DNA of 64,000 nucleotides from contig NZ_KV822202.1 of assembly GCF_001815865.1 (NCBI RefSeq), forward strand, positions 32,303 through 96,302, read 5' to 3'. Positions 27,360 to 35,327 of the stretch are shown one piece after another. A program made the translations under genes and the position numbers. How positions within the stretch are numbered: the first letter of the stretch is position 1; each line of letters starts with the position of its first letter. The DNA is from Abiotrophia sp. HMSC24B09. GTDB taxonomy: Bacteria; Bacillota; Bacilli; Lactobacillales; Aerococcaceae. The notes under the pieces were generated by a model, which saw nothing but the letters and a program-made list of their open reading frames with translations, was not told the DNA's origin and did no database searches.

Positions 27360-27627
27360 CTTTATGGTGGGTAAGTATCAGAGTGAGAAAATTTTTGGAA
27401 TGAGTAGAAGTGATAGCTAGAAATTATCAGTTTCTATTTCCATTTACCCTGTGGGTACGTGTTTGTTTCCATTGACAAGGAGTTTGTGGGAATAGAAATG
27501 TACCCACCTTGTTTGAATCAAGTGAAGTGTAGTTGAAGGAAATCTGTTGAAAGCAATACTTCATTTTACCGAATAAGTAATAATTTAGGCAACTTCAAAT
27601 CGATTAAAAAAAACTATTTTAAAGGTT
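27360..27627. other. Left flank of the macrolide element with interleaved inverted repeats
   Basis: AT-rich, no gene. It contains TTTCTATTTCC (27431) pairing with GGGAATAGAAA (27488), and GTGGGTAC (27451) pairing with GTACCCAC (27500). The two stems interleave as in a pseudoknot. A small TACCC/GGGTA hairpin at 27445 competes with them. Confidence 0.5.
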
Positions 27628-27659
27628 AAGAGTAGACAAAAATTGTCCACTCTTTTTTG
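27628..27659 (+). terminator. Hairpin terminator in the element flank
   Basis: AAGAGTAGACAA / TTGTCCACTCTT with one mismatch, then six T. Confidence 0.75.
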
Positions 27660-27699
27660 CAAACTCAATTTATCAATAAATGAAATGAGGGAATGTAAA

Positions 27700-27870
27700 A
27701 TGAAATATTTTGAGGTTGAGTTAGAAAATCCTGATGAATTTTTAAAACTACAAACAGAAGATTTTGTGAAAGCTAATCGCTTGCTACTAAGGAAGATAAT
27801 CCAGAGCGTTACAGTCTATGAAGAAAACTTCGTCATATCCTTTAAATCTGGCATCGAATTGGAAGTATGA
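27700..27870 (+). pseudogene. Serine recombinase C-terminal remnant
   Basis: A 56-residue frame, with GAGGGA before its ATG, whose second half (RKIIQSVTVYEENF, then FKSGIELEV) matches the very end of large serine recombinases. The catalytic and zinc domains are gone. It sits at the left of the mef/msr module, where the known mef(A) elements carry a recombinase gene, so it is best read as a relic of the element's mobility gene. Confidence 0.6.
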
Positions 27871-27892
27871 GTCTCATTCCATAACTTTTATA

Positions 27893-27921
27893 TTGAACAT
27901 ATCATCTTGTTGTGTTATACT
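27893..27921 (+). promoter_or_regulatory. mef/msr promoter
   Basis: TTGAAC, 17-bp spacer, TATACT. Confidence 0.7.
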
Positions 27922-27961
27922 ATAAATTGATATAAACAAAGATGTAGGAGGAACCGAAACT

Positions 27962-27988
27962 ATGACAGCCTCAATGCGTTTAAGATAA
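27962..27988 (+). CDS. Macrolide-sensing leader peptide MTASMRLR
   Basis: Eight-codon peptide MTASMRLR with AGGAGG upstream. It ends in an R-L-R stalling motif of the kind at which macrolide-bound ribosomes pause. It is followed within 10 bases by an attenuator hairpin. I recognise it as the leader known upstream of mef in streptococcal elements: stalling is expected to prevent termination and switch on mef and msr. Confidence 0.85.
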   Translation: MTASMRLR

Positions 27989-27997
27989 GCTGGCAAT

Positions 27998-28036
27998 AAA
28001 AAAAGCAGAATCTATACCCGATGATAGGCTTTTTTG
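27998..28036 (+). terminator. Attenuator of the mef/msr operon
   Basis: AAAAAAGC...GCTTTTTT outer pairing with an inner CTAT/ATAG stem and a U-rich tail, directly after the leader peptide. Confidence 0.75.
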
Positions 28037-28149
28037 TTGTGCTTATTTATACGATATTGAGCATTCATTAGTTACGGTGAGGATATTGGTTATTTAACTA
28101 TACCTTTATTTAACTATGTCTTTAATATGAATGTTTCCAAATTGTATGT

Positions 28150-28194
28150 ATGCAGACCAAAAGCCACATTGTGGGGTTTGGCCTGCATTTTTTA
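28150..28194 (+). terminator. Second hairpin before mef(A)
   Basis: TGCAGACCAAA / TTTGGCCTGCA with one mismatch, followed by six T. It sits 60 bases before mef(A), possibly a second attenuator. Confidence 0.65.
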
Positions 28195-28255
28195 TTGCCT
28201 AGAATGCTATTCAAAATAGAAATTCAAGCAAAATAATATGCAGGAGATAATATAA

Positions 28256-29473
28256 ATGGAAAAATACAACAATTGGAAACGAAAATTTTATGCAATATGG
28301 GCAGGGCAAGCAGTATCATTAATCACTAGTGCCATCCTGCAAATGGCGATTATTTTTTACCTTACAGAAAAAACAGGATCTGCGATGGTCTTGTCTATGG
28401 CTTCATTAGTAGGTTTTTTACCCTATGCGATTTTGGGACCTGCCATTGGTGTGCTAGTGGATCGTCATGATAGGAAGAAGATAATGATTGGTGCCGATTT
28501 AATTATCGCAGCAGCTGGTGCAGTGCTTGCTATTGTTGCATTCTGTATGGAGCTACCTGTCTGGATGATTATGATAGTATTGTTTATCCGTAGCATTGGA
28601 ACAGCTTTTCATACCCCAGCACTCAATGCGGTTACACCACTTTTAGTACCAGAAGAACAGCTAACGAAATGCGCAGGCTATAGTCAGTCTTTGCAGTCTA
28701 TAAGCTATATTGTTAGTCCGGCAGTTGCAGCACTCTTATACTCCGTTTGGGATTTAAATGCTATTATTGCCATCGACGTATTGGGTGCTGTGATTGCATC
28801 TATTACGGTAGCAATTGTACGTATACCTAAGCTGGGTAATCAAGTGCAAAGTTTAGAACCAAATTTCATAAGGGAGATGAAAGAAGGAGTTGTGGTTCTG
28901 AGACAAAACAAAGGATTGTTTGCCTTATTACTCTTAGGAACACTATATACTTTTGTTTATATGCCAATCAATGCACTATTTCCTTTAATAAGCATGGAAC
29001 ACTTTAATGGAACGCCTGTGCATATTTCTATTACGGAAATTTCCTTTGCATTTGGGATGCTAGCAGGAGGCTTATTATTAGGAAGATTAGGGGGCTTCGA
29101 AAAGCATGTATTACTAATAACAAGTTCATTTTTTATAATGGGGACCAGTTTAGCCGTTTCGGGAATACTTCCTCCAAATGGATTTGTAATATTCGTAGTT
29201 TGCTGTGCAATAATGGGGCTTTCGGTGCCATTTTATAGCGGTGTGCAAACAGCTCTTTTTCAGGAGAAAATTAAGCCTGAATATTTAGGACGTGTATTTT
29301 CTTTGATCGGAAGTATCATGTCACTTGCTATGCCAATTGGGTTAATTCTTTCTGGATTCTTTGCTGATAAAATCGGTGTAAATCATTGGTTTTTACTATC
29401 AGGTATTTTAATTATTGGCATTGCTATAGTTTGCCAAATGATAACTGAGGTTAGAAAATTAGATTTAAAATAA
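28256..29473 (+). CDS. mef(A): Macrolide efflux MFS transporter Mef(A)
   Basis: Proton-driven major facilitator that exports 14- and 15-membered macrolides, 405 residues and 12 predicted membrane spans, exactly the length of Mef proteins. The N-terminus MEKYNNWKRKFYAIWAGQ, the loop GVLVDRHDRKK between spans 2 and 3, and the C-terminus EVRKLDLK are as I recall for Mef(A). Mef(A) and Mef(E) are about 90% identical, and I favour A without certainty. AGGAG precedes the ATG. It is downstream of the leader and two hairpins, and upstream of msr(D), which together form the inducible M-phenotype operon. Low GC marks it as acquired. Confidence 0.93.
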   Translation: MEKYNNWKRKFYAIWAGQAVSLITSAILQMAIIFYLTEKTGSAMVLSMASLVGFLPYAILGPAIGVLVDRHDRKKIMIGADLIIAAAGAVLAIVAFCMELPVWMIMIVLFIRSIGTAFHTPALNAVTPLLVPEEQLTKCAGYSQSLQSISYIVSPAVAALLYSVWDLNAIIAIDVLGAVIASITVAIVRIPKLGNQVQSLEPNFIREMKEGVVVLRQNKGLFALLLLGTLYTFVYMPINALFPLISMEHFNGTPVHISITEISFAFGMLAGGLLLGRLGGFEKHVLLITSSFFIMGTSLAVSGILPPNGFVIFVVCCAIMGLSVPFYSGVQTALFQEKIKPEYLGRVFSLIGSIMSLAMPIGLILSGFFADKIGVNHWFLLSGILIIGIAIVCQMITEVRKLDLK

Positions 29474-29493
29474 ACAATATTGGAGGAATATTT

Positions 29494-29514
29494 ATGTATC
29501 TTATTTTCATGTAA
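29494..29514 (+). CDS. msrDL: msr(D) leader peptide MYLIFM
   Basis: Six-codon peptide MYLIFM with GGAGG upstream, between mef(A) and msr(D). It matches the described msrDL leader, on which macrolide-bound ribosomes stall to expose msr(D) for expression. The sequence and its position before the attenuator are intact. Confidence 0.9.
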   Translation: MYLIFM

Positions 29515-29527
29515 CTCTTCCTGCTAA

Positions 29528-29573
29528 AATCGCAGGGTTTTCCCTGCATACAAGCAAATGAAAGCATGCGATT
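29528..29573 (+). promoter_or_regulatory. msr(D) attenuator with alternative pairing
   Basis: GCAGGG / CCCTGC forms a compact hairpin at 29532-29547. AATCGCA at 29528 can instead pair with TGCGATT at 29567. Two mutually exclusive folds between leader and msr(D) fit attenuation control. Confidence 0.65.
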
Positions 29574-29592
29574 ATAGACAGGAGGAAATGTT

Positions 29593-31056
29593 ATGGAATT
29601 AATATTAAAAGCAAAAGACATTCGTGTGGAATTCAAAGGACGCGATGTTTTAGATATAAATGAATTAGAAGTATATGATTATGACCGTATTGGTTTAGTA
29701 GGAGCAAATGGTGCTGGAAAAAGCACTTTACTCAGGGTACTTTTAGGAGAATTAACTCCCCCAGGATGTAAAATGAATCGTCTGGGTGAACTTGCCTATA
29801 TTCCCCAGTTGGACGAAGTAACTCTGCAGGAGGAAAAAGATTTTGCACTTGTAGGCAAGCTAGGTGTTGAGCAATTAAATATACAGACTATGAGCGGTGG
29901 TGAAGAAACAAGGCTTAAAATAGCACAGGCCTTATCGGCACAGGTTCATGGTATTTTAGCGGATGAACCTACGAGCCATTTAGACCGTGAAGGAATTGAT
30001 TTTCTAATAGGACAGCTAAAATATTTTACAGGTGCACTGTTAGTTATTAGCCATGACCGCTATTTTCTTGATGAAATAGTAGATAAAATATGGGAACTGA
30101 AAGATGGCAAAATCACTGAGTATTGGGGAAACTATTCTGATTATCTTCGTCAGAAAGAGGAAGAACGTAAGAGCCAAGCTGCAGAATACGAACAATTTAT
30201 TGCGGAACGTGCCCGATTGGAAAGGGCTGCGGAGGAAAAGCGAAAACAGGCTCGTAAAATAGAACAGAAGGCAAAAGGTTCTTCAAAGAAAAAAAGTACT
30301 GAAGACGGAGGGCGTTTAGCTCATCAAAAATCAATAGGAAGTAAGGAAAAAAAGATGTATAATGCTGCTAAAACCCTAGAGCACAGGATTGCGGCCTTAG
30401 GAAAAGTAGAAGCTCCGGAAGGCATTCGCAGAATTCGTTTCAGGCAAAGTAAAGCATTGGAGCTCCATAATCCATACCCTATAGTCGGTGCAGAAATTAA
30501 TAAAGTATTTGGGGATAAGGCTCTGTTTGAAAATGCATCTTTTCAAATTCCGTTAGGAGCAAAAGTGGCGTTAACTGGTGGTAATGGAATCGGAAAAACA
30601 ACTTTAATCCAAATGATCTTAAACCATGAAGAAGGAATTTCTATTTCGCCTAAGGCAAAAATAGGTTACTTTGCACAGAATGGTTACAAGTACAACAGTA
30701 ATCAGAATGTTATGGAGTTTATGCAGAAGGATTGTGACTACAATATATCAGAAATTCGTTCAGTGCTAGCATCTATGGGGTTCAAACAGAACGATATTGG
30801 AAAAAGTTTATCTGTTTTAAGCGGTGGAGAAATTATAAAATTGTTGCTTGCTAAAATGCTCATGGGTAGATATAACATCCTAATAATGGATGAACCCAGT
30901 AACTTCCTTGACATACCAAGTTTAGAGGCTTTGGAAATACTAATGAAGGAGTACACCGGAACTATCGTGTTTATCACCCACGATAAACGATTACTCGAAA
31001 ATGTAGCAGATGTAGTTTATGAAATTAGAGATAAGAAAATAAATCTGAAACATTAA
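29593..31056 (+). CDS. msr(D): ABC-F ribosomal protection protein Msr(D)
   Basis: Cytoplasmic ABC-F ATPase that binds the ribosomal E site and displaces macrolides, 487 residues. It has two ABC domains and no membrane span. The first has Walker A GANGAGKS, signature MSGGEET and Walker [12 protein letters not shown]. The second has [15 protein letters not shown] and [11 protein letters not shown]. Between them is a basic, coiled interdomain linker (about 185-275, rich in EEKRKQARK), the part that reaches the peptidyl-transferase region. AGGAGG precedes the ATG. Length and domain layout match Msr(D). It forms one operon with mef(A). Confidence 0.95.
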
Positions 31057-31144
31057 ATTTAAGGTAGTCGCTGGTCAGTATAGTCTGTTCTGGTTGGCGA
31101 CTCCATTGTTAAAGAGTATAAAGACTTTAGATTTTATGAATATT

Positions 31145-31181
31145 AAAAATAGGAACAGTCAATTGAACTGCTCCTATTTTT
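31145..31181. terminator. Bidirectional terminator at the end of the resistance operon
   Basis: AAAAATAGGA...TCCTATTTTT with CAGT/ACTG inside, between msr(D) and the convergent minus-strand genes. It overlaps the last bases of the convergent gene. Confidence 0.75.
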
Positions 31182-31497
31182 CTGCTAAATATATTGTAGT
31201 TTTCTTATATGTATAATGATAGATTAGCGGATTCTCATCTACGGTACTTACTTCAAATATGAAGAAGTGATCGCGGTTATCTCTGGACTTTTCCTTATTG
31301 AGGACAAAGTAATTCTTACGTGAAGTCGCCATTGTTTTTAGGATATCATCAGTTAGGAAGGTCAATGGAATATTCATGTTAGAGTAGCGGTAGAAGTCAC
31401 GTTCAAAATCTTGGTAGCTCTCGCTATAATAGTCCATTTGTAGGTGATTACGCTGAAACTCAAGCTGATTCATAGAGCACCTCCTCGACAAGTTCAA
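31174..31497 (-). CDS. DUF5960-like small protein
   Basis: Hypothetical soluble protein of up to 107 residues, rich in Tyr and charged residues (YYSESYQDFERDFYRYSN, then LTFLTDDILKTMATSRKNYF). I associate it with the DUF5960 proteins that travel with Y-family polymerase genes on streptococcal and enterococcal mobile elements. The likely start is an ATG nine codons inside (MNQLEF), since the longer start overlaps the YolD-like gene by 38 bases. It is the last gene of the minus-strand SOS-type cluster. Function unknown. Confidence 0.55.
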   Translation of the reverse strand: MNLSRRCSMNQLEFQRNHLQMDYYSESYQDFERDFYRYSNMNIPLTFLTDDILKTMATSRKNYFVLNKEKSRDNRDHFFIFEVSTVDENPLIYHYTYKKTTIYLAEK

Positions 31498-31828
31498 TAC
31501 TAATAATGTCTTTTAATTTCAAATTGATGTGACCTGTTGTAGTTTTTATCAAAATGAAATCTTTGGTCAGACTTGGTATTGTTCCAGTGTAGGAAACACG
31601 CTTGTTTTTTTCAATCACTTGAATGCGTGTGCGTAGCTGCCCGGCGTATACTTGACTGAGGAGTAATAATTTCTTCTCTAGTGATAAGTCAGACATGTAC
31701 GTTACTTTGTTTGTATCATCAGAGAGTGCTGATGCATGTTCAGATAGGAAAAAGCCCATCCATTTTTGCATCTTTGTATCCTGGTACTCTCTTGCTGATT
31801 GAAATGGTAAATATGAACGGTCAATCAT
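31460..31828 (-). CDS. YolD-like protein
   Basis: Soluble protein of 122 residues with the YolD-like pattern: an N-terminal helix region (MIDRSYLPFQSAREYQDTKMQ), SDLSLEKKLLLLSQVYAG, then a C-terminal beta domain with TGTIPSLTKDFILI and LKLKDIISIEL. YolD-like proteins are encoded next to UvrX/UmuC-type polymerases and are thought to regulate or assist them. Here the polymerase upstream has decayed while this gene is intact. It overlaps the DUF5960-like gene. Confidence 0.7.
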   Translation of the reverse strand: MIDRSYLPFQSAREYQDTKMQKWMGFFLSEHASALSDDTNKVTYMSDLSLEKKLLLLSQVYAGQLRTRIQVIEKNKRVSYTGTIPSLTKDFILIKTTTGHINLKLKDIISIELVEEVLYESA

Positions 31829-31840
31829 ATCAAATCCTTT

Positions 31841-32176
31841 CTATGCAGAGGCAAGGGTATTTTTATCAAATTGAATCGTAAAACCTTGAATTCCCCCACC
31901 TGTGTAACATTCTTTAAAGCGATTGATTACCTCAGTATAGATTATCACAGATGAGCTTGTTGGCTTAATGCTAAATGTAAATTCCAATGGTAATCGGTTT
32001 TCAGATTTAGCATGTACTAGTCGTATCGATATTTCAGTTGTTTTGAGTTTTCTCTGACGAAGTTTTGAAGTTGCTGTTTCAACGATTCCATGTAAAAATC
32101 TTTCAAGCATTTCAATATCATTACATCCTTTGCTACGGATTTCTGAAAATTGTACTGTATTTTTTTCTTGTTTCAT
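31841..32176 (-). CDS. Orphan Y-polymerase little-finger-like protein
   Basis: A 111-residue protein. Its core (MLERFLHGIVETATSKLRQ, KLKTTEISI, then FTFSIKPTSSSVIIYTEVINRF and GGIQGFTIQF) lines up with the little-finger domain of UmuC-like polymerases, including the RLRxRKLKTT segment and the final beta strand. It lacks the catalytic palm, fingers and thumb. It starts 4 bases inside the end of the polymerase remnant (ATGA-type overlap), so it is an ancestral operon member rather than the polymerase's own end. The polymerase remnant has its own, separate little finger. Function unknown; a decoy or clamp-contact role would be speculation. Confidence 0.5.
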   Translation of the reverse strand: MKQEKNTVQFSEIRSKGCNDIEMLERFLHGIVETATSKLRQRKLKTTEISIRLVHAKSENRLPLEFTFSIKPTSSSVIIYTEVINRFKECYTGGGIQGFTIQFDKNTLASA

Positions 32177-32603
32177 TTTAATCCCTCCAATCCACCCGCG
32201 GAATGACCACCGATAAGTTTACTGCGTTCAATATTTCTGGAACCTTCAGTTAGGACGGTTCCTTTTTGTATGGCTAAAAAACCAAACTGTTCTCTGACAA
32301 CATCAATAGCTGTCTGAAGTCTATTATCTTTTTCAATTTGTTCTACATCATCAAAGAGTGATAGTAGAGTATAGCTTTCATCTACGAAGCCACTATAAGA
32401 TACACCAATTTGTCTCACTGCACCAGAGGTGTATTTTTTCGGAATAATACAAGTACATGACTCACCATTGTTTTGGGGAGATTTGCGGGTTCAATTTTAT
32501 TCTGAGCATTTATAGATTTTTTCATCTCAGTCCTAGAATAGCCAATATGAATAGAAACGACAGTAGTCAATACTAGGGCTACTGTTCCGTTCCACAGTAT
32601 CAT
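32173..32603 (-). pseudogene. Y-family DNA polymerase (UmuC/ImpB-type) remnant
   Basis: Only the C-terminal third is left, in two frames. The first piece contains TTVVSIHIGYSRTEMKKSIN and runs to a stop. The second opens RQIGVSYSGFVDES and ends GGHSAGGLEGLK, the usual C-terminus of mobile-element UmuC proteins. A single missing A in an A-run near 32420-32428 explains the frame change. The N-terminal catalytic ~300 residues are absent, and the frame begins in unrelated sequence. Elements carrying mef(A) often have UmuC-like genes beside msr(D), which fits. Confidence 0.8.
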
Positions 32604-32834
32604 TTAAAAATCATTTTCACACCCTTTCGTCTATTAGTATAGAAGAAAGCTCTCAGCACATGTTGAGTGTGTGGCGGTGCTTATAAAAAAGTGAAGTAAC
32701 TAGTTCGAAACTACCGCGTTTTTCGATATTATGTAGAATATTGAAACTGTTTCGTATCTAGTCATATAGAATCCTAGTTATGTAATTAGCGATTAACACG
32801 ATACGATTTATATCAATTAAGGGGATTAATAGTA

Positions 32835-34043
32835 ATGAGAAAAGTAGGAGACATAGTAATAGGCATCGTTTTTTTGTTTTTTGTGTTCATGTTGGCAAAA
32901 AATTTACTATTTCCAGAGGAAAAACTTATGCAAAAATGGGCTGAGATGAATGTGATTGCTAAATTTGTAGTACGTTTCTTTATGTGGAAAGTAGTGTTTT
33001 TTGGCTATGCTAGGGTGCTCCTTAGTCTATTGGATGAGGGCATATCATATATTACACAACATAAAGGTCGTAATGCAGTACGTATGGGAAATAGGCAAAG
33101 GGCCCAATCCTATATTCAGATTAATTACTTTTGGAATCAAATATATCGATTTCTGCGTCTTTATTGGGTGCGGCTACCTTTCGGTTGTAACATCTATACC
33201 CTGTTGGCTATTTTGTTTGCTGCTGATTTCGATTTCGAAATAAATCTGATAAATAACCTAACTTCGATAGCACAAGAAAGGTTAAAGATGGTTTTTGATG
33301 CGAAAAATAATTGGGTTAGTATTTTTGGGGGATTTACAAACTTAACTAGTATAGTTGTGCCATTGGTGGTAATAGTTTTCTACTTTTATAAAAGTGGTAG
33401 AAAGAGCGAGGCTAGAAGAGTAATTGAAAGTGAGTTTAATCAGGAATTTAAAGAGGTAGTTTTACAATACAAAAAATTACTAGGTTGGATTAATAGGCAT
33501 GATTCCAATATCGATAAAAACTTCGATTATGTAATAGGTAATCAACGATTGATAGTGGCAAATATATTAAATGGATCCTGTAATGAGCTTTCTCCCGCAA
33601 TATATCCTAGAGATAAATATTATTGGAGATTTATCGAGCTATCGGATGTAGAGGAATTAAAAAATATAGTTATGGGTATCTATAAAAAAGATTTAGAGAG
33701 GGCAAGGATGTTGTTTGGAGAGAAAAAGTTTGGCATCCGTACAATTAAAATAAAATCTAGCATTTCCAAATTTTCCCTTGAAGATTTAAAAGAAATAGAT
33801 AATATTGAAAAGCTGTTTTATACTAAAAACGGAGTCGACGTAATTTTGAAAACTCGAAAAGAATCTATAATTAGAGGGGATGAAAAAATAATAGAAGCGG
33901 AGACTATTAGGTTATCTTATGATATCTATGATAGTCTGAAATTTTTTTATTTACTTAAGCGTGCAAGTTCTGAACTGTCACGATACCTTTATTGTTCTAG
34001 AATTGAGCGTATGACTTCTAAAAGTATTGATAGTAGAGAGTAG
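32835..34043 (+). CDS. Uncharacterised membrane protein, 402 residues
   Basis: Very AT-rich gene encoding a protein I do not recognise. Hydrophobic segments lie at about 6-24, 42-66, 115-130 and 165-185. A long hydrophilic C-terminal half (about 190-402) is rich in Lys, Glu, Ile and Arg and is probably cytoplasmic. AAGGGGA lies 9 bases before the ATG. It is a single gene between the macrolide element and a decayed gene copy, with no partner on either side. Membrane anchor plus large cytosolic domain is a layout seen in phage-defence effectors, but no motif supports that here. Confidence 0.5.
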   Translation: MRKVGDIVIGIVFLFFVFMLAKNLLFPEEKLMQKWAEMNVIAKFVVRFFMWKVVFFGYARVLLSLLDEGISYITQHKGRNAVRMGNRQRAQSYIQINYFWNQIYRFLRLYWVRLPFGCNIYTLLAILFAADFDFEINLINNLTSIAQERLKMVFDAKNNWVSIFGGFTNLTSIVVPLVVIVFYFYKSGRKSEARRVIESEFNQEFKEVVLQYKKLLGWINRHDSNIDKNFDYVIGNQRLIVANILNGSCNELSPAIYPRDKYYWRFIELSDVEELKNIVMGIYKKDLERARMLFGEKKFGIRTIKIKSSISKFSLEDLKEIDNIEKLFYTKNGVDVILKTRKESIIRGDEKIIEAETIRLSYDIYDSLKFFYLLKRASSELSRYLYCSRIERMTSKSIDSRE

Positions 34044-34196
34044 TTTATCCTAAAAAATAATCATAGGAATATACTCAGAATAGAAAAGATTACTTTAAAA
34101 GTTTTGGAGATAGGCTGTTTAAGATATGATGTAATTGAAATAGCTATAAATCTGCGATTATGTCTTGGTGGATAAGTCGCGATATGTACTAATCTT

Positions 34197-34505
34197 TTAA
34201 TGGTAGAAGGTCGGATAGACTGAATGGGTGCCGTAGATATCGAAGACATCTTTTAGGAAGGAGCCGAAGATGAGGGTGAGGACGCCCATTTTGTAGGCTG
34301 CCTTGGCGTTTTCTGAGCTGAGGAAGTACTTATGAAGTTTTTGGGCTAGTAGATTAGGCGCTAGCTCTAGTAGGAGGGGAATCAGGAAGAGTAGGTACAT
34401 AAAAGGTGAGTATACTTAGTGTCTGAAGAACTCGTAGACAGTTTAGCTTATCAAGGCGCTTAAGGTAGTGACTGTGTAGAAGGGATGCCTTTCTTGTTTT
34501 GATTG
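34197..34505 (-). pseudogene. Decayed copy of the 131-residue membrane protein gene
   Basis: Closely similar to the intact gene at 40267-40662. Sixty-odd codons are still open (MYLLFLIPLLLELAPNLLAQK, then VFDIYGTHSVYP), the 3' end is cut at PTFYH, and the 5' part survives only as frame-broken DNA up to about 34505. It marks a duplication whose other copy sits in the envelope operon 6 kb away. Confidence 0.8.
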
Positions 34506-34567
34506 GCTTTAGTGGAGTGTGTGGGGCTGCTCTTGAGAGCCTAGAAAATTGAAGATAGATGTGGATA

Positions 34568-34599
34568 GAAAAAAAGCCTTGGTTTCAAGGCTTTTTCTC
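34568..34599. terminator. Terminator downstream of hrtBA-like genes
   Basis: AAAAAGCCTTG / CAAGGCTTTTT with a short loop; A and T runs make it usable on both strands. Confidence 0.8.
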
Positions 34600-34641
34600 T
34601 ATATATGAAGACCAAATAGATGGAATTACTTACCAATAGTT

Positions 34642-35316
34642 TTAGACTTTCTCTTTCAAGCGGCCGTCATTCATGGTGTAAATACGGTCAAACTTGTCTA
34701 AAAGTCGTGTGTCATGTGTAATCATGACAACGCCTCTTCCTTGTTCATGGGCAATAGTAGCTAACATATCAGTGACTTGATAAGCCCGTTGGGTGTCGAG
34801 ACTCGCAGTTGGTTCGTCGGCCAAAATGATACTTGGATTATTGTAGAGGGCTCTTGCGATCGCAGCACGTTGACGTTCGCCCCCAGAAAGTTCTTTTGGG
34901 TAGCTGTTTTTTACCTTCTCTAAATCTAATAGATTGAATAATTTTTGACGATCTTCCTTAACCGACCGCCCCTTATCCAAACGGTCGATTAAGTCTAATT
35001 GTTCTTTGACGGTTAAGAATGGGATTAAGTTTGAAGTTTGCAGAATAAAGCCGAACTCCTTGAAACGTAGAGCCGTTTTTTCTTTTTCAGACAACTGATG
35101 CGTATCTTTTCCTTTTACAAGAATATCCCCACTTGATGGATGTTGGAGTTGTCCTAGCGTTGTCAAGAAGGTTGTTTTCCCGGAACCTGACGGTCCAATA
35201 ATGGCCACAAACTCACCGGCATTGAGATGGAAATTTGTTTCGTGCAAAGCAACCACCTGTAAATGCCCATGCCCGTAAGTTTTCGTTACTTGTTTCATTT
35301 CAATTAATTTAGTCAT
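34642..35316 (-). CDS. ABC transporter ATP-binding protein, HrtA-like
   Basis: MacB/LolD-class ATPase of 224 residues. Walker A is GPSGSGKT, the Q-loop is in FILQTSNLIPFL, the signature is LSGGERQR, Walker B is IILADEPTASLD, and the switch His is in MITHDTRLL. The IGFIFQ-like and NNPSIILADEPTASLD stretches resemble HrtA, the ATPase of the heme-regulated efflux pump. It lies 11 bases downstream of the permease gene, with AAGGAG before the ATG. The neighbouring ferrochelatase gene supports a heme or porphyrin substrate, but lantibiotic-type cargo cannot be excluded. Confidence 0.82.
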   Translation of the reverse strand: MTKLIEMKQVTKTYGHGHLQVVALHETNFHLNAGEFVAIIGPSGSGKTTFLTTLGQLQHPSSGDILVKGKDTHQLSEKEKTALRFKEFGFILQTSNLIPFLTVKEQLDLIDRLDKGRSVKEDRQKLFNLLDLEKVKNSYPKELSGGERQRAAIARALYNNPSIILADEPTASLDTQRAYQVTDMLATIAHEQGRGVVMITHDTRLLDKFDRIYTMNDGRLKEKV

Positions 35317-35327
35317 CTTTTTTCTCC

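Noticed and set aside
31080..31115. GTCGC/GCGAC inverted repeat after msr(D) as the main terminator
   Set aside because: The arms are only 5-6 bp and there is no T tail. The hairpin at 31145-31181 is far better.
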